Source: Oscillospiraceae bacterium (GTDB taxonomy: Bacteria; Bacillota; Clostridia; Oscillospirales; Oscillospiraceae). From it: DNA of 64,000 nucleotides. A program made the translations under genes and the position numbers. Location: the NCBI GenBank assembly GCA_009780435.1, contig WRAB01000008.1, positions 24,781 to 88,780 of the forward strand. Direction: 5' to 3'. The notes beneath the pieces were generated by a model that was not told where the DNA came from, did not search any database, and worked only from the letters and a program-made list of their open reading frames with translations. Below, in pieces: positions 45,670-55,754 of this stretch; position 1 is the first letter of the stretch; every line of letters starts with the position of its first letter.

Positions 45670-47199
45670 ATGCCAGAAACCACCCAATCAAACACCACCT
45701 GCGGTGCCGATGTGCCGGCGGCGCTTTCCAAATTGCGGCCGACGATTCAAGAGAACCGGGCGCTTTTCGATGAACTGTTTCAGGATGTGGACGTGATGCG
45801 CCACCGGGAGTTTCAAAATGCCAAGAATCAAAACTTGCGCTTTTGCATCTATTTCAGCGACGGCGTCAGCGACTCCATGTTGATCGGTGAGCAGATCATC
45901 AAGCCGTTAATTTTAGCCGACCACCTCCAAATGGGGACAGATATCTGTCAGGCCGTGCGGGATCACGTGGAACTGGTGGCGGAGATGGCGGAATCCCAGG
46001 ACGTACAGGAGATTGTAGAGGCCATCACCTACGGCGACACGTTGCTCTTGGTAGAGGGGAGTGACAAGGCCCTCATTATCAACAGCAAAGGATTTACCCT
46101 CCGGGGCGTCTCCGAACCGGAGGTGGAGCACGTCCTGTCCGGGCCGAGAGAGGGGTTTATCGAGGGGATCATGGGCAACCTCTCCATGGTGCGCCGCCGC
46201 CTGCGGACCCACCAGTTGAAGTTGAAATTCTCCTCTCTGGGCCACCAGTCCAAGACGGCTGTTTGTATCGCATATATGGACAATATCGTCAACAAGAAAA
46301 TCCTCAAGGAACTGGAACGCCGCCTGGGGGAGATCGACATGGACGCGGTGCTGGACGCGGAGTATATCAACGAATATATCGCCGAGCGGTCTCTCCTGGG
46401 ATTCCACACCGTGGGATCCACGGAGCGGCCCGACGTGGTGGCGGGTAGGCTCCTAGAGGGGCGGATCGCCATCTTCACCGACGGTTCCCCCGTGGTGCTG
46501 ACCGTTCCGTATCTCTTTGTGGAGAACTTCCACAGCAGTGAAGACTACTATATGGGCAACCTCTACGCCAGCTATTCCAGATTGCTTCGGATTGTCAGTT
46601 TCTTCTTTACTGTCTCCGTTCCCGCCGCTTTTGTAGCCGTGGTGGGATATCACCACGAGATGTTGCCAGCCGGCCTCATGCAGAGTTTCACTGTCGCCCG
46701 GCAAAATGTACCCCTTCCTGCGGCGTTGGAGTGTTTTCTCATCCTGGTGCTCTTTGATATTCTCCGCGAGACGGGGGTGCGGACACCGGGATACGTGGGA
46801 AATGCGTTGGCCGTCGTCGGCGGCATCGTCGTAGGACAGGCGGCGGTGGAGGCCCATCTCATCGCAGGACCCATGGTGGTGGTAGTGGCCTTTGCGGGGA
46901 TTACGATCCTCATCGTCCCCCGGTTGACCCTGGCGGGACTTTTAGCCCGGTACAGCACCCTGGCCGCCGCCAGCCTATTCGGCCTGCCGGGCCTCCTGCT
47001 GACGCTCTCTGTGTTTTTAATACACGTGCTAAATTTGCAAACTTTCGGCGTCCCGGCCCTCATGCCCACAGGCAAGCTGGATAGCCAGGAGGTAAAAGAC
47101 ACCTTTGTCCGCACCTCCTGGCCGAAGATGCTCCGGCGGATCAGCCCCCTGAGCTATAACACCGTGCGGGAGAAACCAGCCAAAGGAGGCCGCAGATGA
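45670..47199 (+). CDS. gerKA: Spore germination protein, GerA/GerKA family
   Basis: A subunit of a germinant receptor of the spore inner membrane, 509 aa, start at 45670 with AGGAGGAGC upstream. The N-terminal hydrophilic domain (to about residue 290) includes FCIYFSDGVSD and TYGDTLLLVEGSDKALIINS; the membrane region has four to five helices and the conserved STERPDVVAGRLLEGRIAIF and GSPVVLTVPYLFVENF-type segments. It is the first of a translationally coupled A-C-B operon. The nutrient recognised is unknown. Confidence 0.95.
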   Translation: MPETTQSNTTCGADVPAALSKLRPTIQENRALFDELFQDVDVMRHREFQNAKNQNLRFCIYFSDGVSDSMLIGEQIIKPLILADHLQMGTDICQAVRDHVELVAEMAESQDVQEIVEAITYGDTLLLVEGSDKALIINSKGFTLRGVSEPEVEHVLSGPREGFIEGIMGNLSMVRRRLRTHQLKLKFSSLGHQSKTAVCIAYMDNIVNKKILKELERRLGEIDMDAVLDAEYINEYIAERSLLGFHTVGSTERPDVVAGRLLEGRIAIFTDGSPVVLTVPYLFVENFHSSEDYYMGNLYASYSRLLRIVSFFFTVSVPAAFVAVVGYHHEMLPAGLMQSFTVARQNVPLPAALECFLILVLFDILRETGVRTPGYVGNALAVVGGIVVGQAAVEAHLIAGPMVVVVAFAGITILIVPRLTLAGLLARYSTLAAASLFGLPGLLLTLSVFLIHVLNLQTFGVPALMPTGKLDSQEVKDTFVRTSWPKMLRRISPLSYNTVREKPAKGGRR

Positions 47200-48365
47200 G
47201 CGGAAAAGCGCGGTCACTCCTCCTTATATGCCTCCTGATCCTCACCCTCACCGGGTGCTGGGACTACCGGGGCCTAAACGAGCTGACCATTGTGGCCGGG
47301 GTCGCCGTAGACCAGGGGGAGGGTGGCCAGGGCGTGGTTCTGACCTTTGAGATTTTAGACCTCAACGCAGAAAACGCCCAGCAACCCGGCTCCCTGCTCC
47401 TGACCACCACGGGGGACACCGTGGCCGAGGCGGTATACGACGCCTATGCAAAGCTCCACGGCAACCTGTACTTCGGCGGCACCGAGGTGGTGTTAGTCAG
47501 CAGGGCCATGGCGGAGCAAGCGGGGATCAAACCCCTGATGGACTTCTTGATCCGGGAGGAACACGTCCGGGACAGCCTCCGCATGGTAATCGCCGCCACG
47601 GACACAGCGGCAGAACTCCTCCGCCCCGGTGAGGAGAGCGGGGAAGAGGAGCATCAGTTGATTTTCACAGTCGCCCTAAACGAGGGCCTGTCCCAACACC
47701 GGCGGGGGACGAGCCACGTCAAAGCCGCCTATGAAATCCGCCATATCTTGACCACGAATACCACGAACCTGGCGCTACCCATCATCGCCCCCAACCAGGC
47801 CGATGACAGGCCCTTTCAATTGGACGGCATGGCCCTCTTCACCGACGGCCAAATGACCGGGATGCTGGATCAGACCGACATGCCCGTCTATCTGTTGGCC
47901 GCAACGGGACTGCGGGGTCACGCGTTCCCCGTGGAGATGGATTGCCCAGACGGCGACACCGGACGGGTGATCCTAGCCAACCGCCGCAGCCGCCCCCGGC
48001 TCACCTTTGCCCGGGCGGGCGATGGCCTCGCCTTCCACCTGGACATCTCCATGACTGCCCATTTGGCGCAGCTCCCGCCAAATTGGAATACCCTGGACCA
48101 GGCGGCCCTCCGCCAGATTGAACGGACTGCCGGAGCGGAGTTGTCTCGCCAGGTGCTGGAACTAATTGACCGCCAGCGAGAGGCAGGCTATGATATCATC
48201 GGCATGGCAGAGACCGTGCAAAGCTTTGCACCCCACCTGTGGAATGAGAGTAACCCAGATTGGGAAAGGCTACTCCAAGAGAGCGAAGTGACAGCCCAGG
48301 TACGCGTGCGGATTCAAAATACCGGCATGGTCAGCGGACAGCAGGGGGTACGGTATGGACAATAA
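47196..48365 (+). CDS. gerKC: Spore germination lipoprotein, GerC/GerKC family
   Basis: C subunit, a lipoprotein of the germinant receptor, 389 aa. Signal peptide with lipobox LTGC (Cys near residue 22) followed by WDYRGLNELTIVAGVAVDQ, the hallmark W-x-x-x-E/L start of GerAC proteins. Three-domain fold with repeated beta-sheet and helices; VLVSRAMAEQAGIKPLMDFL is typical. It overlaps gerKA by 4 nt and gerKB by 11 nt. Confidence 0.95.
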   Translation: MSGKARSLLLICLLILTLTGCWDYRGLNELTIVAGVAVDQGEGGQGVVLTFEILDLNAENAQQPGSLLLTTTGDTVAEAVYDAYAKLHGNLYFGGTEVVLVSRAMAEQAGIKPLMDFLIREEHVRDSLRMVIAATDTAAELLRPGEESGEEEHQLIFTVALNEGLSQHRRGTSHVKAAYEIRHILTTNTTNLALPIIAPNQADDRPFQLDGMALFTDGQMTGMLDQTDMPVYLLAATGLRGHAFPVEMDCPDGDTGRVILANRRSRPRLTFARAGDGLAFHLDISMTAHLAQLPPNWNTLDQAALRQIERTAGAELSRQVLELIDRQREAGYDIIGMAETVQSFAPHLWNESNPDWERLLQESEVTAQVRVRIQNTGMVSGQQGVRYGQ

Positions 48366-49449
48366 GCTCTCACTGGACCACCTCAGCCTACGGGGGGCTA
48401 TGGCGATCCTATTAGTGGTCTATATCAGCGGATGCAACGTGTATGGCCACGCCATGGGAATGGCATCTGACCGCTGGATCGCCGCGGCGATTGGCCTCGT
48501 GGTGGCGGCACCCCTCTTTTTGATCCTGGCCCGGCTCATCTGCCTCTTACCCGGCATGAATTTATTCGACATGCTGGAATACGCCTTTGGCCGGGTGCTG
48601 GGTGCGCTTATTACCGTCCTATACTGCGTCTATTTCATCGCTATGGCCGCCCTGGCGGGCCGCTATCACGGGGCATTTTTGCATCTGACCACCCTGCCCA
48701 ACACGCCGTTGATCGTCCTGCTATTGGTAGTATTTGCCGTGTGTATCTACCTGGCCAAAAGCGGGGCCATCACCCTGGGAAAGTGGAGCGTTCTGATCGC
48801 TATTCTGGCGGTACTCTTCGCCGTGGGGATGACAGTAGTTGCGCTCCCCGCCATGCGGCTCAATCACCTATTGCCCCTGGGCGTCCACGGCGGACAAGGG
48901 CTTTTATGGGGCGGCTACCGCTCTGCCGTCTTGATTTTGGGGAACGCAATCATTTTCCTGGCCCTGGCGGGGCGATTGGATAAAAAGGCAAACCCCTATG
49001 GACTATTCTTTTTCTCCGCCGCCTTAGCCGTCGTCTTTTTCGCTCTGACCTTTTTGCGGGATTTGGCCACTCTGGGGCAGGGGAGTATGGACACCGTATT
49101 TTTCCCCGCCTACAAGGCCGCCGGGGTGCTGGATCTGGGCGGATTGGGGATTCGGATAGAAAGTTTTGTGCTTTTGATTGCATTGCTCACAGGGATTACA
49201 AAGATTGCGGTCTGTCTTGTGGCCGCCGCAAACGGGGCCACCCGGATTGGGGGCCGATTAGATCGGAAGGTTCTCCTGTTTCTTGTAACCGCAATGGCGC
49301 TTATTCTGGCGATGGGTTTATTTCCGAACCTCACAAGTCTCTTTGCCTTTCCCAGCGTATATTTGCGCTATGCCCCTGTACTACAGATGGGGATTCCAGT
49401 GCTCATGTGGCTGATTGTTGAGGGGAAGGTGAAGAAGCGGAGCCCATAA
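48355..49449 (+). CDS. gerKB: Spore germination permease, GerB/GerKB family
   Basis: B subunit, an APC-superfamily (amino acid permease-like) ten-helix membrane protein, 364 aa, that binds the germinant. Features include helix 1 (LRGAMAILLVVYISGCNVYG) and LPGMNLFDMLEYAFGRVLGA, typical of the endospore germination permease family. Last gene of the operon, followed by a hairpin. Confidence 0.94.
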   Translation: MDNKLSLDHLSLRGAMAILLVVYISGCNVYGHAMGMASDRWIAAAIGLVVAAPLFLILARLICLLPGMNLFDMLEYAFGRVLGALITVLYCVYFIAMAALAGRYHGAFLHLTTLPNTPLIVLLLVVFAVCIYLAKSGAITLGKWSVLIAILAVLFAVGMTVVALPAMRLNHLLPLGVHGGQGLLWGGYRSAVLILGNAIIFLALAGRLDKKANPYGLFFFSAALAVVFFALTFLRDLATLGQGSMDTVFFPAYKAAGVLDLGGLGIRIESFVLLIALLTGITKIAVCLVAAANGATRIGGRLDRKVLLFLVTAMALILAMGLFPNLTSLFAFPSVYLRYAPVLQMGIPVLMWLIVEGKVKKRSP

Positions 49450-49454
49450 TGAAG

Positions 49455-49485
49455 CAGAGGCAGCCCATTTTTGGAGCTGCCTCTG
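49455..49485. terminator. Bidirectional hairpin between gerKB and yesN
   Basis: 10-bp stem CAGAGGCAGC / GCTGCCTCTG with an AT-rich loop, between convergent genes. Confidence 0.8.
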
Positions 49486-49489
49486 TGAA

Positions 49490-50635
49490 TCATGTTTTTC
49501 GGTATTGCTTGGGTGTTTGGCCGGTAACTCGCTTAAAGAGCTTGCTAAAATGAGCGATGTCGGTATAACCAACCCGAGCGGCGACCTCATAGATCTTGCA
49601 ATGCGTATCCTGCAGCAGTTCTTTCGCTATTTTTATCCTGTAGGAAAGCAGATATTGGGAAAAGCTTTCATGCATTTGGGTGCTGAACAGTTTACTCAGG
49701 TAAGGGGGCGTTATAAAAAGGTGCTCTGCAACCTGCGACAAAGTAATATCTGTGTGGTAATTGTCATGGATATAATCAATTGCCGCATGGACTAGGCGCT
49801 TGGTGCCGCTGTTTTGTATTTCCCTCACGCAATGGCCAAAGTTTACAATCAGATTTTGAGTTACTTCAAATGCATCATCCAAGGTGGCGCAAGAAGCAAT
49901 TCTTTTTTTGAGATTGAACGCCTTGTCGGATTTATTTAAATACTTCTGAAGCTGGTACTCTCTGAGTTCGCGCAGCAGATGATCTACTAGTTCAAAGCAA
50001 TGCAACCGGATGGTCTCCGGTTCAAACACTCCATTTTCGTGTGCAATCAACCTAAAAAAATCAAGCAGTACATCCTGGACATTTTCAAGGGTGCCTGTTT
50101 TGATTTGCTCTAAAATAGCCGTTTTCACCGACATGTCGTTATGATAAACTCGTGTAGGTTCCTCCGCAATGCCATCATAATAGGCCGAACGCCCTTGGCT
50201 AAGATGTTCTGCCCAAATCTCTGAGCCAGATCCGAAGGGCGGCTGTGATCGTTCAGAGCGAATTTTATTTGCACACTGGGATACCGTCTCTAATAACAGG
50301 TTTTCGTCAATTGGCTTCAGGAGATAGTCGTACGCCCCATATTTTAGAGCTTCCTTTGCGTAGTCAAATTTACTGTAGGCGGTTATGAAAATCACTTCAA
50401 CCAGCAGTTGTTCTTTTCGCAAAGTTTCCAGCATCTCCAGCCCGGAAAAAGAAGGCATGGAAATGTCGGAAAGAATGATGTCCGGCTGAAGCTGAAACGC
50501 CAAATTGATAGCGGTCGTCCCATTGTCGGCGATCCCAACCACTTCGACCCCGATGGCGTTCCAATCAATCAGTGTTTCAAGGCTTTCAAGGATGATACGC
50601 TCATCATCCACAATGATCATCTTGAGTGGTCTCAT
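49490..50635 (-). CDS. YesN-like response regulator (receiver + AraC HTH)
   Basis: Regulator of the adjacent CUT1 glycan operon, 381 aa. The ATG at 50635 (MRPLKMIIVDDERIILE) has AAGGAG upstream and lies within the end of the kinase gene. Receiver: VDDERI acid pocket, phospho-Asp in DIILSDISMP, Lys in YLLKPID. A middle linker of about 130 residues leads to the AraC-type double HTH at the C-terminus (TLSQVAEHLFITPPYLSKLF, then ARVGYTDIAHFSKLFKRVTG). Confidence 0.94.
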   Translation of the reverse strand: MRPLKMIIVDDERIILESLETLIDWNAIGVEVVGIADNGTTAINLAFQLQPDIILSDISMPSFSGLEMLETLRKEQLLVEVIFITAYSKFDYAKEALKYGAYDYLLKPIDENLLLETVSQCANKIRSERSQPPFGSGSEIWAEHLSQGRSAYYDGIAEEPTRVYHNDMSVKTAILEQIKTGTLENVQDVLLDFFRLIAHENGVFEPETIRLHCFELVDHLLRELREYQLQKYLNKSDKAFNLKKRIASCATLDDAFEVTQNLIVNFGHCVREIQNSGTKRLVHAAIDYIHDNYHTDITLSQVAEHLFITPPYLSKLFSTQMHESFSQYLLSYRIKIAKELLQDTHCKIYEVAARVGYTDIAHFSKLFKRVTGQTPKQYRKT

Positions 50636-52415
50636 CCCTATGTTCAGCTCCTTCCGGCACAATGGGCAAATCAAACCAAACCGAGCTGCCTTGCCCGTAA
50701 ACTGTATCAATATGTAGGACAATATCCAGCCCGTAAAAAATCTGAACTTGTGACTGTATGGTTTTTAATGCAAAGCTGTGTTCACAATAAGGATCTTGTA
50801 GGTCAAGCTGTTGACGCACCTGTTCTAATTTTTCCTCGGTGAAGCCTTTGCCGTTATCGCGCACCTCAATACGCATCCATTGGTCTTGGCGCATTACACG
50901 TATTTCAATTACGCCGGGACGATCCAAACCCGATACGCCATGGATAATTGCGTTTTCTACAATTGGTTGCAATAAATTTTTTAATATACGCTGCTTTAGA
51001 AGAGACGGCTCGCAATCAATGGAATAGCTAAGGGCATCGCGCATCCGGTACATTTGGATGTTTAAGTAATTTTTAAGCATTTCCAACACACCGCTGACCG
51101 GTATAACATCTTTTCCAGAGGATAGGGAAAGCCGATAAAAATTAGCCAATGCGAACACCATGTCTGAGGCTGTTGGTGCGTTCTCTTTTTTGGCAAGCCA
51201 ACGGATGGAATCCAGGGTGTTGTAGAGAAAGTGTTCGTTTAACTGGTTTTGTAAATTTCTCAGTTCCGCTTCCTTATTTACCAGTTTGTTCGCGTAGTTT
51301 TCGTTGATTAGCTTGCGAATGTTTTCCACCGTATGGTTAAAGCTACGGTTGATATAGTCAAACTCAGAGGTCGGACTTTGCGGCAACCGCACAGTGAAAT
51401 CTCCATCGTGCAGCCGGTTCATCCCAGAATACAGGGTTCTAATCGGCGTGTAAAGATAATAGTGCGCCAAAAACATCACCAAAACAGCCAAGAGAGCGAT
51501 TAGTAGAAAAAACAGCGCAATGAGTTGTCTCATTACAGGGACAGAGGTCTCTATTTGATCCAAGGAGGTGGCGATGACATAGCGAAAGCCGCTATATGAT
51601 GAAGTATAAAATGACACGAAAAGGTCGCGCCCTTCAAATTGGAAATTAAAATACCCCTCCAACTCGATGAGCGGCATATGGGCAATGATTTCCTCAAATG
51701 CAACGTCCTGATACCGCTCTTGACTGATTACATTTCCGTTGCCGTCCATGATGAAAACATAGCCAACGCCGTCCGGCGTCACTTCGGAAAGCTGTTGCGT
51801 GATACTCGAAGCATCGACATTAATGGATACCAACGCAATGGGCGAGTCATCGCCATAAGTCCATATATCTCGGTAACTGGATAGGATTGTCCAATCTTCT
51901 CGTATTTCCCCGGTGATATGCCAAGGGTAGCGAAGATCGTTGGAAAAATATGTGTTCAACCATGCAACATCCATGCCGTCAAAGTGATTAAAGGCGGGAT
52001 CCCAGTTAATGCGGGATGAGAACATCCTCTGGGCGCGAAAGGAGTAGACGTAAATCGAGTGAATATAGGCATTGGCCACAGCCACCTCAGAGATGCTGTT
52101 TCTGATGCCCGTAATGTTTCGGAAATCGCTGTACGCTTCGCGGTAGTCATAGGGAGCCAAGCGGCGAATTCCGGTTGTAAATGCCCTGTCTTGGAACATA
52201 TGGACATGTGAAAACTCAAGATTGCGCAAAACCTGATCCACAGTGGAAGAGACGGTTCTTAGGTTGCTGGAGAGATATTGGTTTGCATCTTCTCGTTCAA
52301 TTGCGGCCAGCCTGTTCATGGTTAGCACCAGCAAAATGGTAAAAGGAACCACCAGCGCAAGCAGCATCACACCAGCGAAGCGCACAATCACACTATTGGC
52401 TTTCAGGCCATTCAT
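50604..52415 (-). CDS. YesM-like sensor histidine kinase
   Basis: Membrane sensor for the second glycan locus, 603 aa. Helix 1 (residues about 11-31), a large extracytoplasmic dCACHE-like sensor (to about residue 290), helix 2 (LIALFFLLIALLAVLVMFLA), HAMP, His_kinase with the phospho-His in LQNQLNEHFLYNTLDSIRWL and the ATPase domain with IEVRDNGKGFTEEKL. It overlaps yesN by 32 nt and is divergent from the binding-protein gene that it probably controls; the external domain may sense the sugar directly or through the binding protein. Confidence 0.94.
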   Translation of the reverse strand: MNGLKANSVIVRFAGVMLLALVVPFTILLVLTMNRLAAIEREDANQYLSSNLRTVSSTVDQVLRNLEFSHVHMFQDRAFTTGIRRLAPYDYREAYSDFRNITGIRNSISEVAVANAYIHSIYVYSFRAQRMFSSRINWDPAFNHFDGMDVAWLNTYFSNDLRYPWHITGEIREDWTILSSYRDIWTYGDDSPIALVSINVDASSITQQLSEVTPDGVGYVFIMDGNGNVISQERYQDVAFEEIIAHMPLIELEGYFNFQFEGRDLFVSFYTSSYSGFRYVIATSLDQIETSVPVMRQLIALFFLLIALLAVLVMFLAHYYLYTPIRTLYSGMNRLHDGDFTVRLPQSPTSEFDYINRSFNHTVENIRKLINENYANKLVNKEAELRNLQNQLNEHFLYNTLDSIRWLAKKENAPTASDMVFALANFYRLSLSSGKDVIPVSGVLEMLKNYLNIQMYRMRDALSYSIDCEPSLLKQRILKNLLQPIVENAIIHGVSGLDRPGVIEIRVMRQDQWMRIEVRDNGKGFTEEKLEQVRQQLDLQDPYCEHSFALKTIQSQVQIFYGLDIVLHIDTVYGQGSSVWFDLPIVPEGAEHRDETTQDDHCG

Positions 52416-52597
52416 GTGGCAAAGCCCTCCCTCCCTCGGCGTATACCTATATTACAATATTTTGAGCGGCATTTCCACGCAAATAAATATTTCCATATGA
52501 AAACACAAGAAATAATAAAAACACCTTATAAAAATTTGTGCCGATTCATGAGATAATAACGCTATCTCAAGGCCACTACAAATAGGAGGAATCAAAA

Positions 52598-53923
52598 ATG
52601 AATTTGAAGAAACTACTTGCTCTATTGCTCGCACTTGTCCTCGTTGCAGGTCTCGCAGCTTGCGGCGGCGGAGGCGAAACAGCTACGACTCCAGCTCCTG
52701 CCGATCCCGGCGAGACAGGGACCCCCGCACCAGCTCCGCAGGATGATCCCCCTGCGCAAATCATCACCCTTACTTATTACGGCTTCTCGGAGTGGACCGA
52801 TTCTGATCCGTTTAGAGCTGTATATGAGGAGGCGGTGGCTAAATTCGAGGCCGAGAATCCCGGCTATAGAATTGAACTCCAATCTGACCCGTGGGGCGAC
52901 TGGGAAATGCAGTACAGAGCCATGTTTGCAGCAGGGAATCCGGCTGATATCTTCATCGTGAACAATCCTGATTTCCCGGTTTTCGCCAACAGCGGCGCAC
53001 TGCTGAATCTAGATGATTTTGTTGAGCCTGGCTACTTCAATCAGTTCTTCCCCGGCGTACTCGACTTCTACACTTGGCAGGGAAATACGATGGCTATTCC
53101 CTTCACCACCGACTGCCGTATCCTCTGGTGGAACAGAGACATTTTTGAAGAGGCAGGGCTCGACCCTGACGTACCACCCGCAACATGGGATGAGCTCATA
53201 GCGTTTGCAAATCAAATTACCGAAAACACCGGCAGCCACGGTTTTGGGATGGATCTTGGTCTTACAGAGTTCCCGGCACAGGCACTCTTTAACGCAAGCA
53301 CCGGCTCCGTCTTGGACGTTGCGGCCGATGGCAGTATCACTCCCACCGTGGATACGCCGGAATTTAGAGCCTACTTGCAGATGTTGCTTGACCTGCAACC
53401 CACGTTCCAGCCTGACTTTGCAGTGACGAACCACCATGATGTTGCCCGCTTGTTCGCAGCAGGCCAGTTTGGGATGATCATCGGCAACACGCTCGTTGAA
53501 ACCGACGTCTACGACCATGATTTCTGGGGGCAAGGCTTTGTCCCGCGTATGAATGCGACGGCGCCGCACGGCTCATTCGGTGGCGGATTCGGCATTGCCG
53601 TGAGTGCCAACACTGCGGCACCGGAAGCGGCTGTCCGTTTCGCACAAATACTGACCTCTGCCGAGTTCAACTCTCGCCTGATTTCCGACTTCCCTGCAAG
53701 CGAGGCAGGTATTGCAGTGAGCGATTTTGCGGCAGACCCGAACTTCGCTGTATATCTCGAAGTGTTGCCACACGCACGCCAAGCACAGCCCAAAACCTTG
53801 TTCTACGCAGAAATCGAAGCGGCGATACACGAAGTGGTTGCAGCGGTTCTGATCGGCGGTATGGATATTGACACAGCTGTCGAAGAGCTGACGAACCGAA
53901 TTACAGCGGTTGTAAATGGATAA
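52598..53923 (+). CDS. Extracellular sugar-binding lipoprotein, second locus
   Basis: Family 1 solute-binding protein, 441 aa, with AGGAGG before the ATG. Signal with lipobox LAAC (Cys22), Gly-rich start and a Pro/Ala/Thr linker (APADPGETGTPAPAPQDDPP). The body starts ITLTYYGFSEWTDSDPFRAV and carries the family pattern FVNNPDFPVF-like hinge and AGQFGMIIGNTLVETD. It begins an operon with two permeases, a HAD phosphatase and a GH38 protein. A mannose-containing ligand is inferred from the GH38 neighbour. Confidence 0.93.
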   Translation: MNLKKLLALLLALVLVAGLAACGGGGETATTPAPADPGETGTPAPAPQDDPPAQIITLTYYGFSEWTDSDPFRAVYEEAVAKFEAENPGYRIELQSDPWGDWEMQYRAMFAAGNPADIFIVNNPDFPVFANSGALLNLDDFVEPGYFNQFFPGVLDFYTWQGNTMAIPFTTDCRILWWNRDIFEEAGLDPDVPPATWDELIAFANQITENTGSHGFGMDLGLTEFPAQALFNASTGSVLDVAADGSITPTVDTPEFRAYLQMLLDLQPTFQPDFAVTNHHDVARLFAAGQFGMIIGNTLVETDVYDHDFWGQGFVPRMNATAPHGSFGGGFGIAVSANTAAPEAAVRFAQILTSAEFNSRLISDFPASEAGIAVSDFAADPNFAVYLEVLPHARQAQPKTLFYAEIEAAIHEVVAAVLIGGMDIDTAVEELTNRITAVVNG

Positions 53924-53961
53924 AGTTACCTGTTTTTCTTAAAAACAGACTTCTAAAAACC

Positions 53962-54002
53962 AAACGGGGCAGAGGTGCTGAAATCGCCCCTCTGCCCCGT
54001 TT
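53962..54002 (+). terminator. Intercistronic hairpin after second binding-protein gene
   Basis: 14-bp stem AAACGGGGCAGAGG / CCTCTGCCCCGTTT between the binding-protein gene and the permeases. Likely partial terminator or mRNA stabiliser, as at 3459-3491. Confidence 0.75.
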
Positions 54003-54024
54003 GTCGAAATGAGGGTTCCACTTA

Positions 54025-54924
54025 ATGAAAGGGTCATTGGGTTCTTTGCGCAAACTGGGCGTGTACCTGTATGTATTACCGGCCGCTCTAATCATGTTGG
54101 TGATGCTTGGGTATCCCATCATATATAATTTTGTAATTAGCTTTTTTAATTGGACGCTCAGAGATCCGGAGATAACGTTCCACGGGTTTACCAACTACAT
54201 CCGCGTTCTGACCGATCACAGATTCCCAATGATTGTTACAAATACAGTTGTCTGGACAGTTTTAGGCGTGGTTTTGCAGATGGTTATCGGCATAGCACTT
54301 GCCTTATTTGTCGACAGCATGAGACGTGGGAAGAAGTATATGCGGACAATCGCGCTTTTGCCGTGGCTAATTCCAGGCGTTGTGACGGCGCTCATGTGGC
54401 GTTTTATGTTTCAAGCGGATGTGGGGATCATCAACAGTGTGCTCATGTCAATCGGTGTGACTGATCGCAACATTTTGTTTTTAGCTGACCCAAACATCTC
54501 TATGTTTAGCGTTATTTTTGTCAACCTCTGGCGGGCGACGCCCTTTTGGTTTTTGATGATCACGGCGGCTCTGCAGAGCAAACCGATTGATCAGATCGAA
54601 GCTGCGACCCTTGATGGTGCGCGGTATCCGACTATCCTACGCCATGTCCTCTTGCCCTATCTTTCACCGGTCATCGCCACGACTGGCGTATTGACCACTA
54701 TTTGGACGCTCAATTACTTTGACCTTATCTGGGTGATGACAAGAGGGGGTCCGTTAGATTCCACTTCAACCTTACCCGTTTATACATTCAGATTGGCATT
54801 TGAGTTCAACGATTTCGGACGCTCTGCCGCCTTGGCTGTGGTGTCGCTGATTCTCGTATCCATTATGTGCATTCCTTATATCATCAAAATATTTTCTAAT
54901 CTGAAAGAGAGGGGTGCCTTGTGA
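54025..54924 (+). CDS. Sugar ABC transporter permease (MalF-like)
   Basis: CUT1 permease, 299 aa, six membrane helices, EAA loop IEAATLDGARYPTILRHVLL. GAGGG upstream of the ATG. The stop overlaps the GTG start of the next permease (GTGA). Works with the lipoprotein at 52598 and with a shared ATPase not encoded here. Confidence 0.93.
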   Translation: MKGSLGSLRKLGVYLYVLPAALIMLVMLGYPIIYNFVISFFNWTLRDPEITFHGFTNYIRVLTDHRFPMIVTNTVVWTVLGVVLQMVIGIALALFVDSMRRGKKYMRTIALLPWLIPGVVTALMWRFMFQADVGIINSVLMSIGVTDRNILFLADPNISMFSVIFVNLWRATPFWFLMITAALQSKPIDQIEAATLDGARYPTILRHVLLPYLSPVIATTGVLTTIWTLNYFDLIWVMTRGGPLDSTSTLPVYTFRLAFEFNDFGRSAALAVVSLILVSIMCIPYIIKIFSNLKERGAL

Positions 54925-55754
54925 AAAAGAAAAGTGCAGCGCACCGCTTGGCAACTTTGTTCATTGTAGCTGCGGCTACGCTACTCATCCTTTTCCCTCT
55001 ATATTGGATGCTGTCCACTTCCTTAAAGCCGGAGGCGGAGATTTTTCAACTTCCGCCCACGCTTTTGCCGGAGACGTTTGTGCTTGAAAATTACGAGTTC
55101 GCATGGACGCAGGCACAGATCCCAATCTATTTTCTAAACTCTGTCACCTATGTGCTCGGTACACTTGTGGTTGTGCTCATTTGCGGTAGCCTTGCGGCCT
55201 ATGGGATGAGTCGCTTTAAGTTTCGGGGCAAACCGGCTTTCCTGTTGATTCTTTTGCTGACCCAAGTTATGCCGATGACAACACTAATTGTGCCGCTGTT
55301 TGTGAGTTTTGGCAACTTTGGGCTATTAAATAACCGTATCGCACTGATTGCAGTCTATTCTGCAATCCAGTTGCCCCTTGCGATCTGGTTATTGCTCGCC
55401 TATTTCAACTCTGTCCCAAAGGAAATCGACGAAGCGGCACGTATCGACGGTTGCACAGGCCTACAGGTACTGCTTCGGATTATCTTGCCGCTGGCGAAAC
55501 CGGGGCTTATGGCGGTAGGACTCAGTATTTCTATTTGGGTTTGGCAGGAGCTAATGCTGGCCATGACCTTTACCACCACCGATGCTATGCGTCCGTTGAT
55601 GGCGGGGATCAGTGCTTCAATCGGAAGAGCAGGCGTTAGATGGGGGCAGATGAACGCTGTGGGCATGATTTCCATTGTGCCTATTATCATAGCCTATATT
55701 TTCTTGCAGCGCAATTTAGTCGCAGGGCTAACCGGAGGAGCGGTGAAAGAATGA
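54921..55754 (+). CDS. Carbohydrate ABC transporter permease (MalG-like)
   Basis: CUT1 permease, 277 aa, GTG start with GAGAGGGG upstream. Six helices, EAA loop DEAARIDGCTGLQVLLRIIL. Overlaps the HAD gene start by 4 nt (ATGA). Confidence 0.93.
   Translation: MKKKSAAHRLATLFIVAAATLLILFPLYWMLSTSLKPEAEIFQLPPTLLPETFVLENYEFAWTQAQIPIYFLNSVTYVLGTLVVVLICGSLAAYGMSRFKFRGKPAFLLILLLTQVMPMTTLIVPLFVSFGNFGLLNNRIALIAVYSAIQLPLAIWLLLAYFNSVPKEIDEAARIDGCTGLQVLLRIILPLAKPGLMAVGLSISIWVWQELMLAMTFTTTDAMRPLMAGISASIGRAGVRWGQMNAVGMISIVPIIIAYIFLQRNLVAGLTGGAVKE

Noticed and set aside
45463..45731. Minus-strand Cys-rich frames upstream of gerKA
   Set aside because: They lie across the 66-bp repeat and its hairpin, lack ribosome sites and have no family pattern.
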